The position numbers were made by a program, and so were the translations under genes. From NCBI RefSeq assembly GCF_003112675.1, contig NZ_BFAY01000004.1, positions 1 through 47,264 of the forward strand: a stretch of DNA of 47,264 nucleotides. Reading direction: 5' to 3'. This stretch comes from Leptospira johnsonii. GTDB lineage: Bacteria > Spirochaetota > Leptospiria > Leptospirales > Leptospiraceae. The notes beneath the pieces were generated by a model. The model searched no databases, was not told the origin of the DNA, and worked only from the letters and a program-made list of their open reading frames with translations. Shown here one piece after another: positions 16,498-25,818 of the stretch (the stretch's first letter is position 1; the number at the start of each line of letters is the position of its first letter).

Positions 16498-19400
16498 ATG
16501 CATTTAAACCTTGAAAATTTAAGAATTCCAAAGATCGGAAAGAAATCTGGTAACAGAGACTTAAATATCTCATGGTTGTTTATTTTCCTTTTTCCATTTT
16601 TGCTCTCCTGCTCCAGAGAAGGTGGAGTCGGACAGCTATTGTCCAAAATGATCGGTTTTTCGGGAACTTCTTCCTTTAATACAACTTCCTTTCCTTCACC
16701 AGGCTCTGCACCTTCTCCCGAAGGTAGCGACTTATATTCTATTTCGACAAATTATAGTGCGGCAATCGATGATCCCGAAAGTAAGGCAAATCCTCTCTCA
16801 GGTGCGATTTTTATTTCTCCACCTGAACCTAATAATTTCGGAGCGGTATCCTTAAACTATCCTATAGAAATCACACCCGGAAGAGCCGGAATACAACCAA
16901 ATGTTAGCTTGGGCTATTCTTCCTCTGGAGGAGACGGCTGGCTGGGAGTAGGTTGGAATCTCGGGATGGGAAGCATTATCCGAACTCCCGAATATGGGGC
17001 TTTGTATTACGATGTAAGAGATAGTTTTTCCTGGAATGGAAAGAAACTGATCAAAGTATCTGGCGATTCTTCGAATGAGAATGGAACCTATCGCCCTGAA
17101 GTCGTCGGAGAAGATTTTACAATTCTACGACTAACGAATATCGAGAATGGTGGAATTTGGGAAGTAAGGGATTCCTCCGGTCAAAAATCGATATATGGTC
17201 AGACTTCTTCCAGTAGAATTTATGATCCAAACAAAATCACCAGAACGTATAGCTGGAATCTATCTCAAGTAGAGGATACGAATGGAAATTTTATGGATAT
17301 TGAATATGATACTTCCGAATATTCGGAAAATCGTGTCCTTTATTTAAAGGAAATTAGATATACAGGCAATTCACGTAGTGGTGTGAGTGCAAAACAATAT
17401 GTTCGGTTCATTACTAAAACCCGGGATGATTCTTATGTGAGTAAGGTCCCAGGCTACGTGATGAAAATGAATAAGCTTCTGGATAAGATCCAAGTAGGAT
17501 ACAACGGAAGCAAACTTTGGGAATATCGAATGATATACGAGATTTCCACAGATTCCGGTCGACCTAAACTCGTCAGCGTAGACTCAGATCGGAATACTAC
17601 TAAGCCTTCATTTGAATACCAAACAGCTTCCCGTATTTTGCTATGGCAGAATGTGACTAACGCATTTTCCTCGGAGCCCGAAGATGTACCTGGAGATTCC
17701 CAATTATTCGAAGGAGATTTCAATGGAGATGGAATTTCCGATATCGTCTTTTTCAATTCCAAGACTGGAAATTGGAAAGCTGCCGAAGGAAAACCGGGAG
17801 GTGGATATACATTTAAAACCTACGCGAACCGTTATAAAGGTTACGATAACCTAGAAAAGATTCGATTCTTTAAAGGAAATGTAAGCGGCGATTACAACGG
17901 AGATGGCCGAGCCGATATAGCTTTTTATCTTCCTCAAACGCGCGATTTCATAGTAGCCGAGCATAATGGGAATAACTTCCAATTTAAAAATTATGGCAGG
18001 TTGATGACTGGGATTCCGGATATATTTAGAATGGAATGGTTCCCAGGTGATTACGATGGGAATGGTCTTTCAGATGCCGTCCTATTTGATGAGCCGACTG
18101 GCTCATGGACCCTAATGCTCAATAAGGGTGGACAATTCGAATTCTTAAAGTTCTCCAGCAAATTTAAGAATCTATATCGTGGAGATTATAATCCTGACGG
18201 TAATATGGATAGCCAATCCACTACAGATATTTCCACTCAGGGGAAGGGTAGAATTAATGCTAACTTTCTCGTAGGAGATTATAATGGAGATGGAAGAACC
18301 GATATTTCCCTTTACGATGCTCGTTCAGGCAAGTGGATCGTCGGAGAAAATAATAGGAATCCAGACACCTCGAGCCCTCTCTATTTTAAATTCGATTGGT
18401 ATATTTATAAAGTTTTCACTGCTCCGGAACAACGTTTATTTACTCAAGACCGCTTTTCTGGAGATTTCGACGGGGATGGGTTCTCGGATTTCTTGGTATT
18501 CGATAGATCCAGTGGGGATTGGATTTTAGGACAAACAGGAGATCGCACGATCAATTTTAGAGTTTGGTCTCGTGCTCCTCAATTTAAAGAAATCACCAAA
18601 TGGTTGCAAGGTGACTTTAATGGAGATGGAAGTACCGATATCGGCTTTTACTCTGCAAGTGATGGCAAGTTTTGGATAGGTGAGGCTACAGGTACTGGAT
18701 TCCGTTATCGTGTTTATAGCGATATGAATTACGGACCTTCTGCAGAGCGAGTCATGAAATCACCTTTACCTTTGGATGAGGTGACTATAGCCAAGGCTTC
18801 CGCAGTCGTTCAGGCTGCGTCTGATACGAAAACTATACTCTTAGATTATGCATATGATGGGAGCGATTTTCCAAATAGAGGAGAGCTTGCATTTCCAGGA
18901 TGTTTTACAGTAAACGATTGCTCTACTTCTCCTGAACTTTTGATTTATAATAGAAAGACTACAAAATTTGATATCAGGATCGGCGCTGCGACAACTATAG
19001 GAGTATTCTCTGACTTTAATCCGGAACTTTCCGGATTAAGGATCGCTAATAACGGAAAGACGGATCGATTCACAAGGAATACAAAAGATGAGGTCTTATT
19101 CTATCAGGAGTCGGGAACCGGTAATACTTTCTCAGCTCTTCGAAATGCCTCTTCCGCTTCTTTTGAAAAAGTAAATTTTGCCTCCTTCACCGATTCAGAG
19201 GTGGGGAATTTTTATTACGACGACACTACATATATCATAGATAATTTTTCGAGTGCGAGTGTGAAATCCGTTCTGATCTTCGACGATCAACCTATAGCTG
19301 GCGCTGGAACAGGTAAATTCCTATTAAGTGGGCCGACCGGAAATCGTAATCTTATTCCAATGGGAGCACTCACTCAAACCAACCTTACAAACTTTTTCCG

Positions 19401-22400
19401 GTTGGGAACTAGCGGTCAGAATCGATCGAGAAGAAAAGATTTCAGCCTTTTCTCCGGGAATTTTCTGGGAGCGAGTGATGGAACTTCTCAACTTCTAATA
19501 GTGGATCGTTCCACTTCTACTCATACTTGGTATATAGGCGTTGTGGACGCTCTAAATTCCAAAATTACATTTACTAAGTTAGGCGTAACCGGAACGCCGA
19601 ATCTTCCGCTTACAGCTGTAGAATTCGATTCTAAAATTCCTGCCGGAATTCCATACGGGCTATATCCGGAATCGATCGGTAAATCCATTATGCTGGGAAA
19701 ATCGATCGGAGATAATTCTACTTTCTATAAGTTTAAGATATCCGGTGGAAATGTAAGTTCGGCTTCTTACTCGGCTATTTCTGCCGTTTTCGGTGGGGAG
19801 TTTGACAATAGTGGAAATCCGCTGGTAGTTCAGTTCGATCTTAAAAAGATTTTTGATATTACAAAAGTTGCATCTGTCCCGCTGCCTGAATCTGATTTGA
19901 TAAAGCAAGTGGATCGATCGGACCTATTTTCTAAAATTTATCCTTTCGAATGGATCCAAGGTGATTATAACGGGGACGGAATTACAGATATTGGTATCAT
20001 TCATTTGCGTGAACCGACATGGTACTATGCCATGTCTACCGGTTCCGTTCCGGATATAATTAATCGGATCAAGAATGGAATCGGAGGTATCTACGATTTA
20101 GAATACGATAATTCTACTAAATTCGATAATACCGGAGGAGATGGGATTCCTGATCTACCGGCTTCCTATCGCGTATGCACAAAAATTATCGCTGATGATG
20201 GTTTTGGAAATCGTGTCCAAAAATCCTATCAGTACAGCAGTGGAGTCGCGTTCTCCGCATTCATCAACGGTAAAAAAGAGACAGACTATTTCGGATTCAC
20301 AAACTTCTCTATGAAGGATAGTCTAGGAGCAAGTACTGTCCACACTTTCCATAGCATGCCATATTCAGATTTTATGATGAACCGTGCCTTAGGTGGGGCG
20401 GAGAAGGAAATGCATATTCTAGGATCGGATAATCAGGATTACGGAAAGTCCCTGACTTCTTACGATGTAAAAAAGATGGAAGTCTCTCCTGGAGTCGCAA
20501 CCTATGTGGCTTATTCTACTAAGAAAGAAAGTTACTTGTCCGGAGCTAGGACGACTACGAGTACTAACCTTCTCACGATAGATAGTTATAGCATCACGAA
20601 GAAGGTGGAAAGTGTAACCGATCATTATGAGGATGCATCCCATTCTTCGGAAACAATCGTAAATTCTTTTGAATTCGAGACGGACACGAATACCAATGAG
20701 CGCCGGATCAAGAAATCCGTTTCCTTCCAGGGAAGTAATACTGAGAAAACCTCCCTCATGACTTATGATGGTCAAGGAAACCTGACCAAAACAGTGACAT
20801 CGTACACCGGAAGCGGTTTACCGGCTACTAAGACTTCCATTATTGAATACGCATATGATACTCTTGGAAACAAAGTCTTAGAGAAAGACTCCAGTTCTGC
20901 ACCTGCAAGAGGAAAGGAATTCGTTTACGACGATGATCTTCGTCAATTCGTGAAAGAATCTACCGCATTCGGTGGAGGAATTCGTTTTAAGACTACATAT
21001 GTAATCGATTATTCTAATGCTTTTGGAAATCCTACCAGAGTAACCGATCCTAATGGAAACAAAACTGAATATGAATATGACCTATATGGCAGGATTACTG
21101 AGACTAGCGCAGATACGGATTCCGGGACCAAAACTCTGGCTTCTTATAATTATAGTTCTAATTTTCCTCTCAGTGCTTTAACAAACTTAGGAACAGGAAC
21201 CGGAGATCCCGACTTTTCTCTCCGCAAATATTCAGATGGTTTAGGTAGAGCAATCTACCAGGTTAAAACTGCTTCTAACGGAAAGTTCGTTCGCACCGGA
21301 AGAATCGTATATGATTCCGTAGGAAGAGTGGCTCGTATTGGACAGCCAGATTGGGCGGATGGTTCCGAATTGGATAGTTTTGCTCTTCATATGGAAGAGA
21401 AGAATCCGACCTATTTTGAATACGATGCAATTGGAAGACAGATCAAAACTATTCTTCCACAAGCAGCAGGTGAGACCTCAGCTAGTGTTGCAACTACGAC
21501 CTATAATGGAGCTTTCGAAGTCCTGGTGGAGACGAGCGGAGGAACGAGAAAGAGAACCATTCAGAATGCTCGAGGCAAAAGTCTATTCGTAGAAGATTCA
21601 GGAACTGACGGCACAAGCGCTCAAATCGGTTTTTGTTACGATCTTTCCGGGAATCTAATCAAAAAATCCGACCTAAACGGGACCAATCTAAGTTGTGGGG
21701 ATATTACAACTGGGATCAATCAAAAGGATCTATCTGGAAAAAACCAAACATATTGGCAATACGACGCTTTCGGGCAATTGGTTACACAAAGTGATCCGGA
21801 TTTAGGGATCACGAAAAACGTATACAACGCTTTTGGAGACCTGACTAAGACTACTGATGCCAGAGGATATATAATCCAAATCACTTATGATTCTTTCGGT
21901 CGTATGATCCTGAAAGAGTTACAAGACGGAGATGTCCATTATACTTACGATTCCGGATACGGAAGCGAGAACGCTTTAGGAAAATTGGTTTCGGTCGATA
22001 GTTCCTCCCAACTCAAGACATTCAGTTATGATAAATTAGGAAGACCGAAAAAAGAAACTCGGCTCATCAAAGACATTCCTCTGCAAGATGCAGGAGGTCC
22101 GTATGAAACAAATTATACCTATGATTTATTAGGAAGGGTAACGACCATCCATTATCCGGAACATCCAGTCAGTCATACTAGAATGAAAGCCTGCTACACC
22201 TACGGTAGTGCAGGCTATATTACTGGAATTTCCGTACAAGTAAATACGAACGGAATTTTACCTGGATTTTGCGGTAAAACCATCGTAGAGAATATCGCAT
22301 ACAATGAATTCGGTCAAACTGCCGGATTTGCTTTAGGGAATGGAGTCCAAACCGATTATACATACGACGTAAAACGAAGATTGGTGAGAATCCATTCTTC

Positions 22401-24096
22401 CGGAGATGTGGACGGAACTACGAAGGTTCTGCAAGATGCAGTTTATGCATTTAATGAAAATAATAATATAGTAGGAATCTCTAATACTTCTTCCGAGTAC
22501 AATACGAATTATACCTATGATTATGACGGACTAAATCGACTCGTAAATGCGAGCGGGATCTATACGGAGTCTGCGGATAATTATACCAAAAACTTCCGCC
22601 AAAGTTTCGATTATGCTCAAAACGGAAATCTTCTAAAAAAACGACGCCACGATTTCGCTGGCGGCCAAGTTTTGGATGAATGGGCTTACCAATACCAAAA
22701 CCACCAAGTCTTAAAAATTGATTCTACTCAGACCGGACTAAGCACACTCCAGATGGGGTACGATGCAGTCGGGAATATGACTACCCAGACTGATAATTCC
22801 AAGGATCTCAAAAAAGAGATCCATTTCGATTCTGAAAATCGGATCAGCTTCGTAGAAGATAAAGATGGAGCCGAAGTTGGAAAATATCGGTATGACGAGG
22901 GCGGGTTCCGGGTTCGCAAAACTGCCCTTGTTCCGAAAGGGGCCGAAATCAAGCACCAGGAAATCCTGTATCCAAGCAAATTCTACGGTCTTGAATACGT
23001 AGAAGAAGATAATACTCTACAAAGCATTAATAATATTTATTTGAACGGTGTCCGGATCGCTGCATTAAACGAGGATGGAGTCACAGCTTATTTCTTAACG
23101 GATCAGGTAGATTCTGTAGGTCAGATCCTGGATGACAATGCTCATACCGTCAGCCTTTTACAATACGAGCCATACGGAGCGACATTCGTTCAAAGAGGAA
23201 ACCAAAACTTCAGTCCAAAATATAACTCTCAGGAGCTAGATCAGGAAACTAGTTTCTATTTTTATAATGCACGTTATTACGATCCGGAGATTGCGAGGTT
23301 TGCCAGTGCGGATACTGTTATTGATGGAGCAGGTTCAACACAAGGTTGGAATCGGTTTTCTTACGTAGCGGGGAATCCGATTCGGTATAAAGATCCGACA
23401 GGACATGAAGGATTTTCACCTGGACAGTGGAGTTATTTTCAAAATGGATTCCGCGGTCTACGTAAGGAAATTTTTGTACCGACTGTGCGGAAGATGGAAA
23501 GAGAAGACAAAGGTGAGTATAAGTGGTTCGCCGGGCCTGGCATGCTCGCACCTTATGCAATATATGCTAGCGCAGATCTCCTGGAACATGACTACTCGAA
23601 ATTTGCTAAACGCACTGCAACTGATGTTCCTCTTGCTATTACTAGTTGGGCCCTTTTAGGAGCCGGGCCAGCATATACAACAACTACTGCCGGAACCAAC
23701 GCTATATTTACTAATGGTGGTCGTTTAATATTAACTTCTCCCGGAACGAAAGGATTCTTAAAGCATAGTATTCCCAATTTGCTAAAAGCCTTTGGCTCTG
23801 CTCCACCCGATGTTAAAAAGCAAATAACAAATAAAGTTGCTGAACGTTTAATATATGGTAATGTTGGAAGAGAGCTAACAAATTTAGTGACTGGGGTTGG
23901 ATTCACTAAAGGTGTTTATGATTTCTTTGTCGATGGGCCTTTTAGCCCTAATCCTCCGGAGACGCCATGGTCAGCTGCTGGGTTAGGTGCGGGCGAAACT
24001 GTTAAAGATATGTGGAATAAGTATGATGAATGGAAAGAAAACTCAAAAAAAAGTGTTAAACAAGATGCACCCAAATCGAAGAACAAAATTAAGTAG
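16498..24096 (+). CDS. SpvB/TcdB/Rhs-repeat lipoprotein, candidate polymorphic toxin
   Basis: 2,532 residues. The ATG at 16498 follows GGAAAGG and gives a lipoprotein signal ending FIFLFPFLLSC (Cys38). An SpvB domain starts near 100, with YPIEITPGRAGIQPNVSLGY. FG-GAP/VCBS units such as GDFNGDGISDIVF recur from about 405 to 1165, a propeller as in TcB proteins. IKNGIGGIYDLEYDNS (about 1190) through KKETDYFGFTNF matches the TcdB middle region. YD/Rhs repeats run from about 1440, and the core closes with FYFYNARYYDPEIARFASAD and DPTGHEG (Asp2299), the usual self-cleavage boundary. The last ~230 residues are a separate, partly hydrophobic, Lys-rich-tailed domain that I do not recognise. It is likely co-transcribed with the PA-like genes and should form an Rhs/TcB-TcC-type shell around its C-terminal part. 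The toxin role is inferred. Confidence 0.88.
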   Translation: MHLNLENLRIPKIGKKSGNRDLNISWLFIFLFPFLLSCSREGGVGQLLSKMIGFSGTSSFNTTSFPSPGSAPSPEGSDLYSISTNYSAAIDDPESKANPLSGAIFISPPEPNNFGAVSLNYPIEITPGRAGIQPNVSLGYSSSGGDGWLGVGWNLGMGSIIRTPEYGALYYDVRDSFSWNGKKLIKVSGDSSNENGTYRPEVVGEDFTILRLTNIENGGIWEVRDSSGQKSIYGQTSSSRIYDPNKITRTYSWNLSQVEDTNGNFMDIEYDTSEYSENRVLYLKEIRYTGNSRSGVSAKQYVRFITKTRDDSYVSKVPGYVMKMNKLLDKIQVGYNGSKLWEYRMIYEISTDSGRPKLVSVDSDRNTTKPSFEYQTASRILLWQNVTNAFSSEPEDVPGDSQLFEGDFNGDGISDIVFFNSKTGNWKAAEGKPGGGYTFKTYANRYKGYDNLEKIRFFKGNVSGDYNGDGRADIAFYLPQTRDFIVAEHNGNNFQFKNYGRLMTGIPDIFRMEWFPGDYDGNGLSDAVLFDEPTGSWTLMLNKGGQFEFLKFSSKFKNLYRGDYNPDGNMDSQSTTDISTQGKGRINANFLVGDYNGDGRTDISLYDARSGKWIVGENNRNPDTSSPLYFKFDWYIYKVFTAPEQRLFTQDRFSGDFDGDGFSDFLVFDRSSGDWILGQTGDRTINFRVWSRAPQFKEITKWLQGDFNGDGSTDIGFYSASDGKFWIGEATGTGFRYRVYSDMNYGPSAERVMKSPLPLDEVTIAKASAVVQAASDTKTILLDYAYDGSDFPNRGELAFPGCFTVNDCSTSPELLIYNRKTTKFDIRIGAATTIGVFSDFNPELSGLRIANNGKTDRFTRNTKDEVLFYQESGTGNTFSALRNASSASFEKVNFASFTDSEVGNFYYDDTTYIIDNFSSASVKSVLIFDDQPIAGAGTGKFLLSGPTGNRNLIPMGALTQTNLTNFFRLGTSGQNRSRRKDFSLFSGNFLGASDGTSQLLIVDRSTSTHTWYIGVVDALNSKITFTKLGVTGTPNLPLTAVEFDSKIPAGIPYGLYPESIGKSIMLGKSIGDNSTFYKFKISGGNVSSASYSAISAVFGGEFDNSGNPLVVQFDLKKIFDITKVASVPLPESDLIKQVDRSDLFSKIYPFEWIQGDYNGDGITDIGIIHLREPTWYYAMSTGSVPDIINRIKNGIGGIYDLEYDNSTKFDNTGGDGIPDLPASYRVCTKIIADDGFGNRVQKSYQYSSGVAFSAFINGKKETDYFGFTNFSMKDSLGASTVHTFHSMPYSDFMMNRALGGAEKEMHILGSDNQDYGKSLTSYDVKKMEVSPGVATYVAYSTKKESYLSGARTTTSTNLLTIDSYSITKKVESVTDHYEDASHSSETIVNSFEFETDTNTNERRIKKSVSFQGSNTEKTSLMTYDGQGNLTKTVTSYTGSGLPATKTSIIEYAYDTLGNKVLEKDSSSAPARGKEFVYDDDLRQFVKESTAFGGGIRFKTTYVIDYSNAFGNPTRVTDPNGNKTEYEYDLYGRITETSADTDSGTKTLASYNYSSNFPLSALTNLGTGTGDPDFSLRKYSDGLGRAIYQVKTASNGKFVRTGRIVYDSVGRVARIGQPDWADGSELDSFALHMEEKNPTYFEYDAIGRQIKTILPQAAGETSASVATTTYNGAFEVLVETSGGTRKRTIQNARGKSLFVEDSGTDGTSAQIGFCYDLSGNLIKKSDLNGTNLSCGDITTGINQKDLSGKNQTYWQYDAFGQLVTQSDPDLGITKNVYNAFGDLTKTTDARGYIIQITYDSFGRMILKELQDGDVHYTYDSGYGSENALGKLVSVDSSSQLKTFSYDKLGRPKKETRLIKDIPLQDAGGPYETNYTYDLLGRVTTIHYPEHPVSHTRMKACYTYGSAGYITGISVQVNTNGILPGFCGKTIVENIAYNEFGQTAGFALGNGVQTDYTYDVKRRLVRIHSSGDVDGTTKVLQDAVYAFNENNNIVGISNTSSEYNTNYTYDYDGLNRLVNASGIYTESADNYTKNFRQSFDYAQNGNLLKKRRHDFAGGQVLDEWAYQYQNHQVLKIDSTQTGLSTLQMGYDAVGNMTTQTDNSKDLKKEIHFDSENRISFVEDKDGAEVGKYRYDEGGFRVRKTALVPKGAEIKHQEILYPSKFYGLEYVEEDNTLQSINNIYLNGVRIAALNEDGVTAYFLTDQVDSVGQILDDNAHTVSLLQYEPYGATFVQRGNQNFSPKYNSQELDQETSFYFYNARYYDPEIARFASADTVIDGAGSTQGWNRFSYVAGNPIRYKDPTGHEGFSPGQWSYFQNGFRGLRKEIFVPTVRKMEREDKGEYKWFAGPGMLAPYAIYASADLLEHDYSKFAKRTATDVPLAITSWALLGAGPAYTTTTAGTNAIFTNGGRLILTSPGTKGFLKHSIPNLLKAFGSAPPDVKKQITNKVAERLIYGNVGRELTNLVTGVGFTKGVYDFFVDGPFSPNPPETPWSAAGLGAGETVKDMWNKYDEWKENSKKSVKQDAPKSKNKIK

Positions 24097-24307
24097 CTAT
24101 ATATTAAATTTTTTATGCTACTATTCCATTGTTCTTTTTTTCTCTGTTTTCATGACAAAGATGGGATGCAAAGGAAAATTATTGGTTCCCGATGGAAATG
24201 GAAGTTCATGGGAAGAAATAACTACATTCTTTCCTGTTATGCTTATTTTTTCTGCAGTCGTCGCATTAACGATAGTCTTTATTTTTTGGTATTTAAGCGT
24301 AATCTAA
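24065..24307 (+). CDS. small two-helix membrane protein, candidate immunity protein
   Basis: An 80-residue open frame starting at an ATG 32 bases before the Rhs gene ends, in another frame. It has two strong hydrophobic helices, one near residues 10-30 (SYILNFLCYYSIVLFFSVFM) and one near 57-78 (PVMLIFSAVVALTIVFIF), separated by a short polar loop, with a basic N-terminus. Overlap with the 3' end of a polymorphic toxin gene is the classic position of an immunity gene, and two-helix membrane proteins are a known immunity type. The ribosome binding site is weak. Chance translation of AT-rich DNA can also yield hydrophobic segments, so this call is tentative. A longer frame begins at 23987, but it lies mostly inside the Rhs gene. 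Confidence 0.45.
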   Translation: MHPNRRTKLSSYILNFLCYYSIVLFFSVFMTKMGCKGKLLVPDGNGSSWEEITTFFPVMLIFSAVVALTIVFIFWYLSVI

Positions 24308-24751
24308 AAGGACGATTTTCTATTCCATTCTTCATTTAAAGAGCTAGTTTGAAAGGTCATGACATTAAATTTTTATCAATCTGAGTAGTTAATGAAATAC
24401 GCTTTTTATCTTTCTGAAATCTGATAAATTATCTGCAATAAAAAGATTGAATATGGGTTGGTTAAAGGAGTTTGAGGATTTTCTCGAAAAGAGGGTTTCC
24501 CTCCAGTAAACAATATCATGTTTTTTTCGCACATTTAAGCATCAAAGGAAACTATTATTACTTAAGCAGTAAGAAAAAGCAATTCACTCAAAGTCTATTG
24601 CCAAGTGAACCAGGGATTTAATTAAAACCGATTGAGCTGAATTTAGACGGCCATAATAGAAGATCAATCCTCCTCTTGAACCCACCTCCGACCAAAAAGC
24701 CTAGAATAAATCTCTTTCCAAAAGATCTATACTTGATAGAGCAGTAGAATC
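24308..24751. other. gene-poor gap after the Rhs locus with possible decayed frame
   Basis: No full gene is visible. At 24453-24509 a short frame encodes MGWLKEFEDFLEKRVSLQ. In another frame, an open stretch at 24466-24621 ends ...YYYLSSKKKQF...LLPSEPGI then stop, which reads like the tail of a protein but has no proper start. It could be the remnant of an older toxin tip or immunity gene, or chance. Confidence 0.3.
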
Positions 24752-24991
24752 ATGAAATACTTGGAAACTTCTCAAATCATCCCTGCTAAGGGGATGTCCT
24801 ACACGATGTATGAAATCGAAGGGGAGGACCAGATTTTACGGATGCTTACTTATATACCGGACACGGATGAGATACATATATATCCTAAACCGCCGGTGAA
24901 AAAATTATATAAGCCCGAACTTTGCAAACAAGTGGAAGATCTGGTATTTACCGAACTATGGAAATTGGGAGAGGAAAGAAAGAAGGGATAA
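24752..24991 (+). CDS. small hypothetical protein
   Basis: A 79-residue soluble-looking protein with no signal or membrane helix. Its sequence, with segments such as MYEIEGEDQILRMLTYIPDTDE and HIYPKPPVKKLYKPE, has normal complexity and balanced charge, unlike random frames in this region. I do not recognise a family. The ATG lacks a clear Shine-Dalgarno sequence. The stop lies nine bases before the 3' end of tRNA-Phe, which is on the other strand, and the gene is separated from the Rhs locus by the gene-poor gap. It may be a conserved Leptospira protein of unknown role. Confidence 0.55.
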   Translation: MKYLETSQIIPAKGMSYTMYEIEGEDQILRMLTYIPDTDEIHIYPKPPVKKLYKPELCKQVEDLVFTELWKLGEERKKG

Positions 24992-24999
24992 TCGGGTTT

Positions 25000-25072
<73 letters not shown>

Positions 25073-25111
25073 GAACCCAAAACCAAAATACTGAGCCGGG
25101 CCAGGACGTCA

Positions 25112-25813
25112 ATGGAAAATCCTGATTTAGGCTTCGTCTCCCGTTTCGATGATGTTGGGACTGTTCTTGCAAGAGAAAGAATGGTCCGAACCCAAATTGC
25201 AGAAAGAGGGATTAAGGACCCAAACTTACTTTCCGCATTTCTAAAAGTTCCCAGACATATATTCCTGCCTGAAAAATACAGAGAACATTCTTATGAAGAC
25301 AAAGCAGTCCCGATCGGGGAAGAACAAACCATTTCTCAACCCTATATAGTCGCCTTCATTGCAAACCAACTTAAAGTTAAACCGGGAGATACAATTTTAG
25401 AAATTGGCACGGGGTCCGGATATTTAGCCTCAATTTTGGATCTATTGGGAGCGAGACTTCTCTCTTTTGAGATCGTGCCTGAATTGTACGAAAGATCCTT
25501 AGGAGTCTTGGAAACTTGGTCTCCCGGATTTACTAAAAGGAACAAACTTCTATTTGGAGATGCGTTACTTCTCACCCAAACAAAAGCAAAATTTTCCAAA
25601 TTTGTATCTTCTGCATGTTTTCCAAAAATCCCGGGACCCGGAAGTTTCCTTTTCGAATCTTTGACGGAAGAAGGGATCGCAGTTCTTCCCGTGGAATGGA
25701 AGGAAGAAGTCCAGTTGCTTTTAACTCTTAAGAAGGAACAAAATCGATTTGAAGAAACAAACCGATTGCCTGTGAAGTTCGTGCCACTTTTGGGAAGAGT
25801 AGATCTGGTTTAA
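25112..25813 (+). CDS. protein-L-isoaspartate O-methyltransferase family protein
   Basis: A 233-residue SAM-dependent methyltransferase of the PCMT family, which repairs isoaspartyl damage in proteins. The N-terminal half is typical: MVRTQIAERGIKDPNLLSAF, VPRHIFLPEKYREHSYED, the GEEQTISQPYIVAF segment and the SAM loop ILEIGTGSGYLASIL near residues 90-105. The second half is divergent. Where the family usually has DAIIVTAA followed by a Pro-rich turn, this protein reads KFVSSACFPKIP. It may therefore have reduced or altered activity, so I leave the symbol off. The ATG has AGGA about five bases upstream. It starts 40 bases from tRNA-Phe, on the opposite strand. Confidence 0.8.
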   Translation: MENPDLGFVSRFDDVGTVLARERMVRTQIAERGIKDPNLLSAFLKVPRHIFLPEKYREHSYEDKAVPIGEEQTISQPYIVAFIANQLKVKPGDTILEIGTGSGYLASILDLLGARLLSFEIVPELYERSLGVLETWSPGFTKRNKLLFGDALLLTQTKAKFSKFVSSACFPKIPGPGSFLFESLTEEGIAVLPVEWKEEVQLLLTLKKEQNRFEETNRLPVKFVPLLGRVDLV

Positions 25814-25818
25814 AATTT

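Noticed and set aside
23987..24064. Longer version of the candidate immunity protein
   Set aside because: The extra 26 residues lie wholly inside the Rhs gene in another frame; the ATG at 24065 gives a more normal small membrane protein.
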